Below, in pieces: positions 45,318-57,001 of a stretch of DNA of 64,000 nucleotides; position 1 is the stretch's first letter; every line of letters begins with the position of its first letter. The DNA is from Lichenibacterium minor (GTDB lineage: Bacteria > Pseudomonadota > Alphaproteobacteria > Rhizobiales > Beijerinckiaceae), in assembly GCF_004137685.1 (NCBI RefSeq), contig NZ_QYBB01000002.1:248001-312000 (forward strand). The letters run 5' to 3'. The notes beneath the pieces are model-generated. The model did not search any database. It was given only the letters and a program-made list of their open reading frames with translations, and was not told where the DNA came from. The position numbers were made by a program, and so were the translations under genes.

Positions 45318-46544
45318 ATGTCGCCACCCCTCCACGGTATCCGCGTCCTCGAACTGGCCCGCATCCTGGCGGGCCCGTGGTGCGGCCAGCTGCTGGCCGA
45401 CCTCGGCGCCGACGTCGTCAAGGTCGAGCGGGCCGGCGTCGGCGACGACACGCGGCAATGGGGGCCGCCCTTCATCCCCGCCGTCGACGGCACGGACCTC
45501 GGCGCCGCCTATTTCCACAGCTGCAACCGCGGCAAGCGCTGCATTTCGGCCGACTTCGATGCGCCCGAGGGCCGGGCGCTGGTCCACAGGCTCGCTCGGC
45601 ACGCCGACGTGGTGGTGGAGAACTTCAAGGTCGGCGGCCTCGCGCGTTACGGCCTCGACGCCGCCACCCTGCGCGCCTCGAACCCCCGCCTCGTCGTCTG
45701 CTCCATCTCGGGCTTCGGCCAGGACGGGCCCTACGCGGCCCGCGCCGGATACGATTTCCTGATCCAGGGCATGGGCGGCGCCATGTCGATCACCGGCGAG
45801 CCCGACGGCGCGCCGATCAAGTCCGGCATGGCCATCGCCGACCTGTTCACCGGCCTCTACGCCGCCAATGCCGTGCAGGCGGCGCTGCTCCGCCGGGCCG
45901 CCACGGGGGAGGGGGCCACGATCGACTGCGCCCTGCTCGACAGCCAGGTGGCGATGTTGAGCTCCCAGGGGCTGAACCACCTCGTTTCGGGCCGCGATGC
46001 GCCCCGCTTCGGCAACGCCCACCCGTCCATCGTGCCCTACGACGTGTTCCCCGTCGCCGACGGCCATATCGTGATCGCCACCGGCAACGACGGGCAGTTC
46101 CGGCGCTTGTGCGAGATCCTGGGCGACCCGGCGCTCGGCACCCATCCCGACTACCTCGCCAACCGCGGCCGCGTCGCCAACCGGGCGCCGCTGACCGCCG
46201 CGCTCCACGCGCTGACGTCGCGGCGCGAAGCTTCCGAGCTGTTGGCGAAGCTCGACGCCGCCCACGTCCCCGCCGGGCCCATCAACACCGTCGCCCAGGT
46301 CTTCGCCGACCCACAGGTCGTGGCCCGCGGCATGGCGCTCGAGCTCGACAACCCCCTCGCCGAGGGCGGCACCACGCCGGGCATCCGCTCCCCCATCGTG
46401 ATGGACGGGGTGCGCCTGGCGAGCCCGCGCCCCGCGCCGAACCTCGGCCAGCACGCCGACGAGATCCTGGCCGACCCGGCCTGGGGCGGCGCGGGGCCGG
46501 GGGCCGCAGCATCGGGAGCCGAGACTTGGGATCCAACGCCATGA
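45318..46544 (+). CDS. CaiB/BaiF-type (family III) CoA transferase
   Basis: A 408-residue CoA transferase. The opening P-L-H-G-I-R-V-L-E-L-A-R-I-L-A-G-P-W, the E-N-F-K segment and G-M-A-I-A-D-L-F-T-G with the catalytic Asp are family standard. It moves CoA between two carboxylic acids by way of an aspartyl-CoA intermediate. Its stop overlaps the ATG of the next gene (ATGA), so a functional link with the ThDP enzyme is strong. Donor and acceptor are unknown. A formyl-CoA/oxalate pair was considered but the partner does not look like oxalyl-CoA decarboxylase. Confidence 0.9.
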   Translation: MSPPLHGIRVLELARILAGPWCGQLLADLGADVVKVERAGVGDDTRQWGPPFIPAVDGTDLGAAYFHSCNRGKRCISADFDAPEGRALVHRLARHADVVVENFKVGGLARYGLDAATLRASNPRLVVCSISGFGQDGPYAARAGYDFLIQGMGGAMSITGEPDGAPIKSGMAIADLFTGLYAANAVQAALLRRAATGEGATIDCALLDSQVAMLSSQGLNHLVSGRDAPRFGNAHPSIVPYDVFPVADGHIVIATGNDGQFRRLCEILGDPALGTHPDYLANRGRVANRAPLTAALHALTSRREASELLAKLDAAHVPAGPINTVAQVFADPQVVARGMALELDNPLAEGGTTPGIRSPIVMDGVRLASPRPAPNLGQHADEILADPAWGGAGPGAAASGAETWDPTP

Positions 46545-48211
46545 CCGACATCGCGCCCCGCACCGGCGGCCGCATCCTGGTCGAAGGGCTCGCCGCCCAG
46601 GGCGTCGGGCACGTGTTCTGCGTGCCGGGCGAAAGCTACCTCGCGGCGCTCGACGCCCTGCACGATTCCCCCATCGCCCTGACGGTGTGCCGCCACGAGG
46701 CCGGGGCCGCCATGATGGCCGACGCCGTGGCGCGGCTCACCGGCCGCCCCGGCATCTGCATGGTGACCCGGGGCCCCGGGGCCTCCAACGCCATGGCGGG
46801 CCTCCACGTGGCCGAGCACGATTCCGTGCCGCTGATCGTCTTCGTCGGCCAGGTCGCGCGGGGCATGCGGGGCAGGGGGGCGTTCCAGGAGCTGGACTAT
46901 CCCGCCGTGTTCGGCACGGTCGCCAAATGGGCCGTCGAGGTCGACGACCCGGCCCGCATCCCGGAAGTGCTGTCGCGTGCCTTCCACGTGGCGCTGCAGG
47001 GCCGCCCCGGGCCGGTGGTGGTCGCGCTGCCCGAGGACGTGCTGGCCGAGGCGGCCAGCGTCGCCGACGCGCCGCGCGTCGAGCCGGCGCTGCCCTGGCC
47101 GGGCCTGCCGCAGATGGCGGAGCTGCAGAAGATGCTGTGGGGGGCCGAGCGCCCCTTGATGGTGCTGGGCGGCGGCGGCTGGAGCGAGCCCGCCCGCGCC
47201 GCCGTGGCGCGTTTCGCGGAGCGCTTCGACCTGCCGGTCGCGACGTCGTTCCGCCGCGCCGGGCTGTTCGACGGATCCCACGCCAACTACGCCGGGGAGA
47301 TCGGCATCGGGCCGAACCCGCGGCTGCGCGACCGGATCGCCGGGGCCGACCTCGTGCTGCTGCTCGGCGCGCGGATGGGCGAGATGCCGTCCCAGGGCTA
47401 CACGCTGCTCGACGTGCCGGTGCCGCGCCAAAGGCTCGTCCACGTCCACCCGGATGCGGCCGAGCTCGGCCGCGTCTACGCGCCCGCCCTCGGCATCCAC
47501 GCCGCGCCGCGCACCTTCGCGGCATCGCTCGAGGCCGTGCAGCCGCCGGGGACGATCCGCTGGGCGGGGGCGGCCGCGGCGGCGCGCGCCGACTACCTCG
47601 CCTGGACCGAGCACCCGCCCGCGGTGCCCGGCCCGGTGGACCTGGGGCGGATCGTGTGCTGGCTGCGCGACCGGCTGCCGGCGGACGCCATCGTGGCCAA
47701 CGGGGCCGGCAACTACGCGATCTGGCCGGGGCGCTTCCACCGCTTCCGCGGTTTCGGCAGCCAGCTGGCGCCCACCTCGGGCTCGATGGGCTACGGCGTT
47801 CCGGCGGCGATCGGCGCCAAGCGGCTCGACCCGTCGCGCGTGGTCGTGGCCTTCGCGGGCGACGGCTGCTTCCTGATGACGGGCCAGGATTTCGCCACTG
47901 CGGTGCAATACGGGCTCGCCGTGATCGTGATCGTGGTCGACAACGCCATGTACGGCACGATCCGCATGCACCAGGAGCGCGAGTTTCCCGGTCGGGTCAC
48001 CGGGACGGCGCTGCGCAACCCCGATTTCGCCGCCTATGCGAGGGCCTTCGGCGGCCACGGCGAGACGGTGGAGCGCACGGCGGATTTCGCGGCCGCCTTC
48101 GAGCGGGCGCAGGCGTCGGGCCTCCCGGCGATCCTCCACGTGAAGGTCGACCCCGAGGCGATCACGCCCGCCACGACGCTGAGCGCGATCCGGGACCGGG
48201 CGACCCGCTAG
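46541..48211 (+). CDS. Thiamine-diphosphate enzyme, acetolactate-synthase-like
   Basis: A 556-residue ThDP enzyme of the acetolactate synthase/benzoylformate decarboxylase superfamily. The N-terminal PYR domain has the cofactor-activating Glu in C-R-H-E-A-G-A-A. The middle domain is V-L-G-G-G-G-W. The C-terminal PP domain has G-D-G-C-F-L-M-T and D-N-A-M-Y-G-T-I as the GDG-x-N metal motif. It would join or split a 2-keto acid or 2-hydroxyacyl substrate. It lacks the regulatory partner and branched-chain neighbours of a biosynthetic IlvB. Coupling to the CoA transferase suggests an acyl-CoA route. Confidence 0.85.
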   Translation: MTDIAPRTGGRILVEGLAAQGVGHVFCVPGESYLAALDALHDSPIALTVCRHEAGAAMMADAVARLTGRPGICMVTRGPGASNAMAGLHVAEHDSVPLIVFVGQVARGMRGRGAFQELDYPAVFGTVAKWAVEVDDPARIPEVLSRAFHVALQGRPGPVVVALPEDVLAEAASVADAPRVEPALPWPGLPQMAELQKMLWGAERPLMVLGGGGWSEPARAAVARFAERFDLPVATSFRRAGLFDGSHANYAGEIGIGPNPRLRDRIAGADLVLLLGARMGEMPSQGYTLLDVPVPRQRLVHVHPDAAELGRVYAPALGIHAAPRTFAASLEAVQPPGTIRWAGAAAAARADYLAWTEHPPAVPGPVDLGRIVCWLRDRLPADAIVANGAGNYAIWPGRFHRFRGFGSQLAPTSGSMGYGVPAAIGAKRLDPSRVVVAFAGDGCFLMTGQDFATAVQYGLAVIVIVVDNAMYGTIRMHQEREFPGRVTGTALRNPDFAAYARAFGGHGETVERTADFAAAFERAQASGLPAILHVKVDPEAITPATTLSAIRDRATR

Positions 48212-48338
48212 TGCGCCGCGTCCAAGCGAGTGGGCCGGCTCGACCAGACCGATCAATCATCCGTTCGGGTCGGACCATTCGGACGGATCGCGGGCGGGCG
48301 GCATCGCCCGACCGCGTGACGGGGTCCGCCGGACGGGA

Positions 48339-48992
48339 TCAGTAGCCGCTCAGCACCGCGCCGAAGGGGTTCTCCATCCAGTCGCCGTAGCTCGGGGCGC
48401 GCCGCGCCGGGGCATAGCCGAGGGCGGGCTCGCCGTAACGGGTCTGGCGGGCGTAGTCGCGGTCGCGGTGCCGGGTGTGGCGCGCCGCGACGGGCCGGTC
48501 GTCGTCGGCATAGGCGACGGTTTCGGGCTCGACGCTCCGGCGGCGGGCGACCTGCACGTCGCCGCGGCCGGGGCGGCTCCCGACGATGTTGATGCTGGCA
48601 CCCTCGGCCTTCACCATGCCGTACAGCTGCGCGGCATGTCCGGGCGACAGCCGCACGCAGCCGTGCGACGCGGCGGCGCCCAGCGACGCGGTCGCGTAGG
48701 TGCCGTGGATCGCGTAGCCGCCCTTGAAGAAGATGGAGTGAGGCATCGGCGAATTGTGGTACTTGCGGGAATAATGCATGGCCTGCAGGCTCTGCACGCC
48801 GTAATGGCCGTTCGGCGTCACGTATCCCATGCGGGCCGTCGACACGGGCCAGTCGTAGGCCTCACCGGTGCCGGAGCGGACATGCATGGTCTGCGTCGAC
48901 AGGTCCACCTGGATATTGACGGCGGCCTCGGCCGGCGCAGCCCACACGCCCAAGCCCACCAGAACGGCGGCCACGAACCCCATCACCCGCAT
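48339..48992 (-). CDS. L,D-transpeptidase (YkuD family)
   Basis: A 217-residue exported cell-wall enzyme. A signal peptide (about 1-24, ending A-E-A-A) is followed by the YkuD domain. The substrate His is in Y-A-I-H-G-T-Y, and the catalytic S-H-G-C-V-R-L gives the nucleophile Cys. It makes 3-3 crosslinks or anchors proteins to peptidoglycan. The C-terminal 70 residues are Arg/Tyr-rich and probably disordered. I chose ATG 48992 with GGAG seven bases upstream; a second ATG at 49025 would place charged residues before the signal. Confidence 0.88.
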   Translation of the reverse strand: MRVMGFVAAVLVGLGVWAAPAEAAVNIQVDLSTQTMHVRSGTGEAYDWPVSTARMGYVTPNGHYGVQSLQAMHYSRKYHNSPMPHSIFFKGGYAIHGTYATASLGAAASHGCVRLSPGHAAQLYGMVKAEGASINIVGSRPGRGDVQVARRRSVEPETVAYADDDRPVAARHTRHRDRDYARQTRYGEPALGYAPARRAPSYGDWMENPFGAVLSGY

Positions 48993-49126
48993 CGCATCGC
49001 TCCGTGGTCGAAAATCCCGCCTCATTCACGCCATGCTGGCGCCGGCATGCCGCCCTGTAAAGGCGCGACCGCGAACACGGTTTATGGGTTCGGCCGCGGC
49101 GCGTTCTGGGACGAGAAGAGAGGCGT

Positions 49127-49626
49127 GTCTCGCTCCTGGTCGGTGAGCCCGGGATCGGCAAGAGCTGGTATCTGTCGCGCCTCGCCCGCCGCCTCGGCGT
49201 GCCGTTCCGGTCCCACCCGATGGACACCTTCACCCTTGAGGGATGGCCTGTCGGGATCGCATCCGTCCCGGCGGAACGCACGGCCGGGCCTCGTCAGGCG
49301 GACCTTCCTCTCGGAGACCACGGCCAACCCGCTCTTTCTGGTCGACAAGGCGGACAAGCCGTCGGACGCCTGGCGCGAAGACCCATACAGGCCCTTCTAC
49401 TCGCTGCTCGAGCCGGAGAACGCCCGGGCATTCGTCGAGGATTTCCTCGGTTTCCCGATCGACGCGTCGAGAATTTCCTGGGTCCGCGCCGGCAACGAGG
49501 TCGAACTCCTGCCCGCGCCGGTCCTGGACCGCCTCTCCATCCTGCGGGTCTCATCCATGGATCAGGCGCAGGCGCGGTCCGTCGCCGCCAGCAACTACGA
49601 AACAGCCAACGCCGAGCGGGACGGGT
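49127..49626 (+). pseudogene. Decayed AAA+ ATPase gene
   Basis: Two pieces of one AAA+ ATPase lie in different frames. The first (frame of 49127) reads S-L-L-V-G-E-P-G-I-G-K-S-W with Walker A and L-G-V-P-F-R. After about 49280 the family likeness shifts to the frame one base later, with L-F-L-V-D-K-A-D-K (Walker B, D-E changed to D-K), D-P-Y-R-P-F-Y-S-L-L-E-P-E-N and P-V-L-D-R-L-S-I-L-R-V. The parts resemble Lon/ClpX-like single-domain ATPases. No start is intact and the distance between motifs is short, so a deletion and a frameshift are inferred. Confidence 0.7.
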
Positions 49627-50068
49627 TCACCGACAAGCGCGAAGCGATGGAGGGTGCCAGACCCGGCGACGAGGCGCGGACGGTTATCCGATCCGCATCT
49701 TGGAGGTCGGTCGACCGGACCGTGGTGTCTCACCCCGACATGCCCCATCACCCGATCGAGGACCTCGGACCCGACCGAGCCGCTGTGCGTGGATCCGGTC
49801 ATGTTTCGAGACCGGCGTTGGAAGCGGCACTGGATGCATCCTCGGTCGGTCTGGATCGGGTTGGGCCGCCTGCCGGTGCATCGATCCATTCAGAAGGCAC
49901 GATGAACATTCATCCTGGCACCAGCCCTCGAAGCGGCGCACATTCCGTCCGCATCAGAGCAAGGGATGGGCCGCATTGTCCCGTGCAGGGTGGATCCCCG
50001 CATGATTGATGGACGTGACGCCCACGACGAGCGTCATCATATCGAGACCTGCGCATCTCGTCGCTCGG
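49627..50068. other. Degenerate DNA after the AAA+ remnant, no gene seen
   Basis: About 440 bases. The frame of the ATPase stays open but the translation no longer looks like protein. No promoter or RNA gene is evident. It ends at the stop of the TetR gene on the minus strand. Confidence 0.45.
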
Positions 50069-50686
50069 TCAGCCGATGATAGATCGTAGCACCATGTCGG
50101 AGAACATTGCGGCCACCTCCTCCTTGGACAGTCTCCCAGCCGATTTGAACCACGTACCCACACTTGAAAGCATGGCCAGGATACCGAATGTCGCAACCCT
50201 GGCATCCATGATCTTGAACTTACCCACCCGCTCCCCGTCACGCAGTATGGTGGACAGCTTATCTTCGTATCGTGCCCTTAGCCCGAGTATGTAGGCGAGG
50301 TTCTCGGGATCCAGACTTCGAAGTTCTGAATTGATGACGAACATCTCCTCGCTTCGTTCCGCGTGGTACAGGACGTGAAAGTGGACGAACGCCTCCAGCC
50401 TCTCGGATGGCGACGAATCCTCGGTGGGAAGATCACGATCCGCGGCGTGCAGGAGGTCATCCATGTGACCCTTGACGATCTGGAACAGGAGATCCTGCTT
50501 GCTCTCGATATGATTGTAGATCGAGCTTTTCTGGATCCCGACTTCGGCCGCCAAGTGCTGCAGGCTCGCGGCAGCGAACCCGTGCCGGTAGATGAGGCGG
50601 AGCCCAGCTTTATGAATCGCGGCCTCGGTCTGGGGCCCCGACGATCCGATTTTCCGCGCCATCTCCCGTCGGTCCGATCCGAACAT
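50069..50686 (-). CDS. TetR-family regulator at the end of the leucine cluster
   Basis: A 205-residue repressor. The N-terminal helix-turn-helix has H-G-F-A-A-A-S-L-Q-H-L-A-A-E-V-G-I-Q-K-S-S-I-Y-N-H (about 35-60), and the C-terminal ligand domain is helical. The placement downstream of acyl-CoA metabolism genes suggests a CoA-thioester ligand and control of that cluster. Start could be 50686 or ATG 50662 (M-A-R-K). Its own upstream region carries a dyad that may be an autoregulatory operator. Confidence 0.85.
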   Translation of the reverse strand: MFGSDRREMARKIGSSGPQTEAAIHKAGLRLIYRHGFAAASLQHLAAEVGIQKSSIYNHIESKQDLLFQIVKGHMDDLLHAADRDLPTEDSSPSERLEAFVHFHVLYHAERSEEMFVINSELRSLDPENLAYILGLRARYEDKLSTILRDGERVGKFKIMDARVATFGILAMLSSVGTWFKSAGRLSKEEVAAMFSDMVLRSIIG

Positions 50687-50699
50687 TCACGCAACCCGT

Positions 50700-50718
50700 C
50701 GATGGGTCGATACCATCG
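50700..50718. promoter_or_regulatory. Dyad upstream of the TetR gene
   Basis: CGATGG-N7-CCATCG (50700-50705 and 50713-50718), 14 bases before the TetR start. The size and symmetry suit a TetR dimer, but it does not resemble the palindrome before ivd. Confidence 0.45.
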
Positions 50719-50806
50719 CGGCGGCTCATGACCAAAGGCCTGGACGCCAGAACCGTCGGCAGCCTGGCCGAATCCTGAGGGTAACCAGCCATGGATGTCG
50801 ACGCGG

Positions 50807-51475
50807 TCAGGATGAGACCCGGTCGCCGAAGTCCGTGGGTGTCACGTGCTGGGTCATCAGGGCTGCGTCCTGCGCAGCCTGGGATCTCGCGTAGCCCGGA
50901 CGATCCGAGAGTCTGGCCCAATAGTCCCTGATATCCGGTGTGAACTGAGCGTCGAGGCCCAGCTTGGTGGCGAGAAGGAGAGCATAGCCGATGGACACGT
51001 CGGCCGCGGTGAACCGGCCCGCCGCATAGAACCCACCCTCGAGCCCGCTCAGGCCCTTGCGCAGGCGCGACAGGAACCATCGCGCGTAGTCGTCCGCCAC
51101 CTCGGGCAGCCGGCGCTCGGGCGGTTCCAGCCGCCGGTAGCGTAAAACGAGCGTCTGCGGGAACGTGAGAGTCGCTTCCCCGAAATGTAGCCCGTTCAGG
51201 AATGCCGCGTAGCCGGGCTCTTCCGGGGCCACGTCGAGAGGGGAAGGTCCGTGGCGGCTGACGAGGTATTGGCAGATCGCGGCCGACTCGGTCATCCGCA
51301 CGTCGCCGTCCTCGAGCAGCGGGATCGTGCCGAGCGGGTTCGTCGACAGGTAGGTGGATGCGGCGACGCGCGGCGGGAAGGGCAGCATGCGCAGCTCATA
51401 AGGCAGGCCCATCTCCTCCATCACCCAGAGCGGGCGGAAGGAGCGGGCGTCCGAGCAGTGATGCAGCACGAGCAT
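50807..51475 (-). CDS. Glutathione S-transferase family protein
   Basis: A 222-residue GST. The thioredoxin-like N-domain has the G-site segment L-H-H-C-S-D-A-R-S-F-R-P and N-P-L-G-T-I-P-L-L-E-D-G-D, with the T-E-S-A-A-I-C-Q-Y-L glutathione contact. The helical C-domain follows. The likely catalytic residue is Cys8 or Ser in C-S-D-A-R-S. The substrate is unknown. It lies between the acyl-CoA synthetase (32 bases) and the TetR gene in the leucine-degradation run, where GSTs are occasionally found, so detoxification of a reactive enoyl intermediate is possible. Confidence 0.85.
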   Translation of the reverse strand: MLVLHHCSDARSFRPLWVMEEMGLPYELRMLPFPPRVAASTYLSTNPLGTIPLLEDGDVRMTESAAICQYLVSRHGPSPLDVAPEEPGYAAFLNGLHFGEATLTFPQTLVLRYRRLEPPERRLPEVADDYARWFLSRLRKGLSGLEGGFYAAGRFTAADVSIGYALLLATKLGLDAQFTPDIRDYWARLSDRPGYARSQAAQDAALMTQHVTPTDFGDRVSS

Positions 51476-51507
51476 GTCGCTTTCCTCGCTGTCGGCCCTG
51501 TCGATCC

Positions 51508-53202
51508 TCAGGCGGTTTCGGCGCTCTTCAACCCGAGGCGCTCCTCCATGGTCCGGCGCATGACGAACTTCTGGATCTTGCCCGTGACGGTCATGGGGAA
51601 CGCGTCCACGAACTCGACGTAGCGGGGAACCTTCTGGTGGGCGATCTGCCCCTCACAGAACGCGCGAACCTTCTCCCGCGACAGGGCCGCGCCCTCGCGC
51701 ACCCGGATCCAGGCGCAGAGTTCCTCCCCGTACTTCGCGTCGGCGACGCCGAAGACCTGGACGTCCAGGATGTCCGGGTGGCGGAACAGGAACTCTTCGA
51801 TCTCGCGGGGATACAGGTTCTCGCCGCCGCGGATGACCATGTCCTTCATGCGCCCGACGACGTTGCAGTAACCCTCGCCATCCAGGGTGGCGAGATCGCC
51901 GGTGTGCATCCAGCGCTCGGCATCGACGGCGTCAGCCGTCGTGTCGGCGTCGTTCCAGTAGCCGAGCATCACGGAATAGCCGCGCGTGCAGAGCTCGCCG
52001 GTCTGGCCGCGCGGGACCACGAGGCCGTCCGTGCCCACGATCTTCACCTCGACGTGGGGATGGACCCGCCCCACCGTGGAGACACGCCGCTCGAGGGGAT
52101 CGTCCACGGCGCTCTGGAAGCTCACCGGGCTGGTTTCGGTCATGCCGTAGGCGATCGTGACCTCGCGCATGTTCATCCGTTCGGCGACCTGCCGCATCAC
52201 CTCGATCGGGCATGGAGCGCCCGCCATGATCCCCGTGCGGAGCGAGCGCAGGTCGAAGCGGCCGAACTCCGCGTGGTCCAGCTCGGCGATGAACATCGTC
52301 GGCACCCCGTAGAGCGCGGTGCATCGCTCGGCCTGCACCGTTTCGAGGGTGGCCAGGGGGTCGAAGCCCTCGCCGGGGTAGACCATGGCGGCGCCGTGCG
52401 TCACCGCCGCGAGATTGCCCATGACCATGCCGAAGCAGTGGTAGAGCGGCACCGGGATGCAGATTCGGTCCGCCGACGTCAACCGCTGTGCCCTGCCGAC
52501 GAAGTGACCGTTGTTGAGGATGTTGCGGTGCGTCAGCGTCACGCCCTTGGGCGATCCGGTGGTGCCGCTCGTGAACTGGACGTTGATCGGGTCGTCGCAC
52601 CGGAGTTGGCCGGCGATCTCGCGCAGGGCGGAGCGCTCCGCCTCGCCGCCGAGGGCAGGCACATCGTCGAACGCGATGGTGCCCGGGGCCGGCGGTCCAC
52701 CGATCTGGATCACGATCCGCAGGTGCGGCAACCGCGCCGCGACGAGCCGACCGGGCGCCGACGTGGCCAGCTCGGGCGCCAGGACCCCGATCATCCCGAC
52801 GTAGTCGCTCATCTTGAACGCCGTCGCGGTCACCAGGGCCGCGCAGCCGACCTTGTTGAGCGCGAATTCCAGCTCGGTGAGCCGGTAGGCGGGATTGATC
52901 GTCACCAGGATCAGCCCCGCCCGCGCGGCGGCGAACTGGGTCAGCGTCCACTCGACGCGGTTGAGCGACCAGACGCCGATCCGGTCCCCTCGCCGCAGTC
53001 CGAGCGCGAGCAGGCCGGCCGCGAGGGCCTTGGCGCGCTCCCCCAGTTCGAGCCACGTCCAGTCGATCCCTTGGCGGCGCGAGATCAGGGCGGCGCCGCC
53101 GGGCCAGGTGGCGGCGGCCCGGTCCAGCGCCTCGCCTATAGTCCATGCGAGGAGCGGCTCGGACGCCGCACCTTGGACGTAACTGGCCGACGGCTCCGTC
53201 AT
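51508..53202 (-). CDS. AMP-forming acyl-CoA synthetase
   Basis: A 564-residue ANL-family ligase. The P-loop [10 protein letters not shown], the aromatic motif Y-G-M-T-E-T-S-P, the hinge [17 protein letters not shown] and the catalytic Lys in T-V-T-G-K-I-Q-K are intact. It activates a carboxylic acid as acyl-AMP and then acyl-CoA. Its position in a leucine/isovalerate cluster suggests isovalerate, methylcrotonate or acetoacetate as substrate. The start at 53202 follows GGAGGA. It is 64 bases from the HMG-CoA lyase stop. Confidence 0.9.
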   Translation of the reverse strand: MTEPSASYVQGAASEPLLAWTIGEALDRAAATWPGGAALISRRQGIDWTWLELGERAKALAAGLLALGLRRGDRIGVWSLNRVEWTLTQFAAARAGLILVTINPAYRLTELEFALNKVGCAALVTATAFKMSDYVGMIGVLAPELATSAPGRLVAARLPHLRIVIQIGGPPAPGTIAFDDVPALGGEAERSALREIAGQLRCDDPINVQFTSGTTGSPKGVTLTHRNILNNGHFVGRAQRLTSADRICIPVPLYHCFGMVMGNLAAVTHGAAMVYPGEGFDPLATLETVQAERCTALYGVPTMFIAELDHAEFGRFDLRSLRTGIMAGAPCPIEVMRQVAERMNMREVTIAYGMTETSPVSFQSAVDDPLERRVSTVGRVHPHVEVKIVGTDGLVVPRGQTGELCTRGYSVMLGYWNDADTTADAVDAERWMHTGDLATLDGEGYCNVVGRMKDMVIRGGENLYPREIEEFLFRHPDILDVQVFGVADAKYGEELCAWIRVREGAALSREKVRAFCEGQIAHQKVPRYVEFVDAFPMTVTGKIQKFVMRRTMEERLGLKSAETA

Positions 53203-53266
53203 CCTGTCCTCCCTCGATGTCTTCGGTCTGCAGCGGGACGACCGGCGGTGTCGGCCCTTGTTCAGG

Positions 53267-54171
53267 TCACGGGTCTGCGGTCGCCGCCATCGCCCGCGCC
53301 ACCTTCGACGCCGGCTCTCGGTCGAGGTGACGCGAGATCGACTGTCCGGCCCGCGCGAGGGCATGGAGGTCGATCCCGGTCTCGATGCCCATCCCGTCCA
53401 GCATGTAGACGAGATCCTCGGTCGCGACGTTGCCCGTGGCTCCCCGGGCGTAGGGGCAGCCGCCGAGGCCCACCACCGCGGCGTCCACGACCGAGACCCC
53501 GAGGTCGAGGCAGGCGAGAATGTTGGCCAGGGCCTGGCCATAGGTATCGTGGAAGTGGAGCGCGAGCCGATCGATCGGCACGTCGGCCGCCACACGCTCG
53601 ATCAACTGGCGGGCTTCGCGCGGCGTCCCCGTCCCGATCGTGTCGCCAAGCGAGATCTCGTAGCAGCCCATGGCCAGGAGCGCAGCGGCGACCTTCGCCA
53701 CCGCGTCGGCGGACACGTCGCCCTCGTAGGGGCAGCCCAGCACGCAGGACACGTAGCCGCGAACGCGCAGGCCGGCCGCCCGCGCCGCCCCGGCGACGGG
53801 CGCGAAGCGGTCGAAGCTTTCGGCGATCGAACAGTTGATGTTCCTGCGGGAGAAGCTTTCGGATGCGGCGCCGAACACCGCGATCTCGCGAACCCCGGCG
53901 GCGAGGGCCCGGTCGAGGCCCTGCAGGTTGGGGACCAGCACCGGCAGGCTCACGCCGGGCATCGAACGCAGCCGTGCCAGCACATCGGCCGTGTCGGCCA
54001 TCTGCGGCACCCATCGCGGCGACACGAAGCTGCCGGCCTCTATGGTGGTGACCCCGGCCCCGGCTAGGGCCTCGATCAGCGCGACCTTGACGTCGGCGGG
54101 GACGATTACGGGCTCGTTCTGCAACCCGTCGCGAGGGCCGACTTCGACCACGCGCACGCGAGAGGGACAGG

Positions 54172-54175
<4 letters not shown>
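53267..54175 (-). CDS. Hydroxymethylglutaryl-CoA lyase
   Basis: A 302-residue TIM-barrel enzyme that splits HMG-CoA into acetyl-CoA and acetoacetate, the last step of leucine breakdown. It opens [12 protein letters not shown] (substrate/metal Asp), contains S-C-V-L-G-C-P, the metal His pair in L-H-F-H-D-T-Y-G, and the signature [14 protein letters not shown] with the catalytic Cys. Its ATG overlaps the carboxylase stop by 4 bases. The acetoacetate formed matches that expected from the BKACE step. Confidence 0.95.
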
Positions 54176-56190
<2,015 letters not shown>

Positions 56191-56201
56191 CGTGATCCCT
56201 C

Positions 56202-56990
56202 TCAATCCAGCCGCCAGGTCGGTGGACGTTTGTCGAGGAAGGCCGCGATGCCCTCCCGGCCTTCGATCGAGGCGCGGCGCTGGGCGATGCGCCGCCCCGT
56301 CTCCTCCCCGAGCGCATCGTCCACGGGCCGTCCTTCGCACAGGAACACCAGCGCCTTGGCGTCGGCCTGGGCCCCGGGGGCGCCCTGCAAGATCGCGCGG
56401 AGCACCTCCTCCCCGGCTGCGGTCAGCTCGTCGGCAGGCACCACGTCGTGCACGAGCCCGATCTTCCGGGCTCGGACGGCGTCGAAGACTTCGCCGGTCT
56501 GGAACAGGCGACGCGCCCAGCGGGCGCCCACGGCGTTGACCACGTAGGGGCTGATGGTCGCCGGGGAGAGCCCGAGCCTCACCTCGCTCAGGCAGAAGCT
56601 CGCCCGCTCCGAGGCGATCGCGACGTCGCAGCACGCGGCCAGCCCGACGCCTCCGCCATAGGCCGCGCCCTGCACCAGAGCCAGGGTCGGCTTGGGCAGT
56701 CGGTCCAGGACGCGCAGCAGACCGGCGAGTGCCGCGGCGTCGGCGACATTGTCGTCGAACGAGTGCCCCGCCATCCGCCGCATCCACGCGAGGTCGGCCC
56801 CGGCCGAGAAGCTGCGGCCGTTGCCCGCCAGCACCACGGCCCGGACCTTGGGGTCCCCTCCCAGGCGGCGCAGGGCCTCGGTCAGGCCCACGATGAGGGC
56901 GTCGTCGAAGGCGTTGTGACGGTCAGGGCGGTCCAGGGTCAGGGTGGCGACGCCGCGAGCGTCGGTCGCCTCGATGAAGGCCGTGCTCAT
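56202..56990 (-). CDS. liuC: Enoyl-CoA hydratase, probably methylglutaconyl-CoA hydratase
   Basis: A 262-residue crotonase. The oxyanion segments are F-S-A-G-A-D-L-A-W-M and A-A-Y-G-G-G-V-G-L-A-A-C-C-D, and the catalytic Glu lies in F-C-L-S-E-V-R-L-G-L. It hydrates 3-methylglutaconyl-CoA to HMG-CoA, between the carboxylase and the lyase in leucine degradation. The substrate is inferred from place in the cluster: 11 bases after the beta subunit and 11 before the alpha subunit. Other enoyl-CoA substrates are possible. Confidence 0.9.
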   Translation of the reverse strand: MSTAFIEATDARGVATLTLDRPDRHNAFDDALIVGLTEALRRLGGDPKVRAVVLAGNGRSFSAGADLAWMRRMAGHSFDDNVADAAALAGLLRVLDRLPKPTLALVQGAAYGGGVGLAACCDVAIASERASFCLSEVRLGLSPATISPYVVNAVGARWARRLFQTGEVFDAVRARKIGLVHDVVPADELTAAGEEVLRAILQGAPGAQADAKALVFLCEGRPVDDALGEETGRRIAQRRASIEGREGIAAFLDKRPPTWRLD

Positions 56991-57001
56991 GGTCCCGCTC
57001 C

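Noticed and set aside
43377-46454. A 1025-codon open frame on the minus strand
   Set aside because: It crosses pcaB, BKACE, SWIB and CoA-transferase genes in antisense and has His/Val/Gly-biased composition typical of shadows.
45318-48211. Formyl-CoA transferase and oxalyl-CoA decarboxylase
   Set aside because: The second protein opens and continues like acetolactate-synthase-type enzymes, and I do not see the N-terminal features of oxalyl-CoA decarboxylase.
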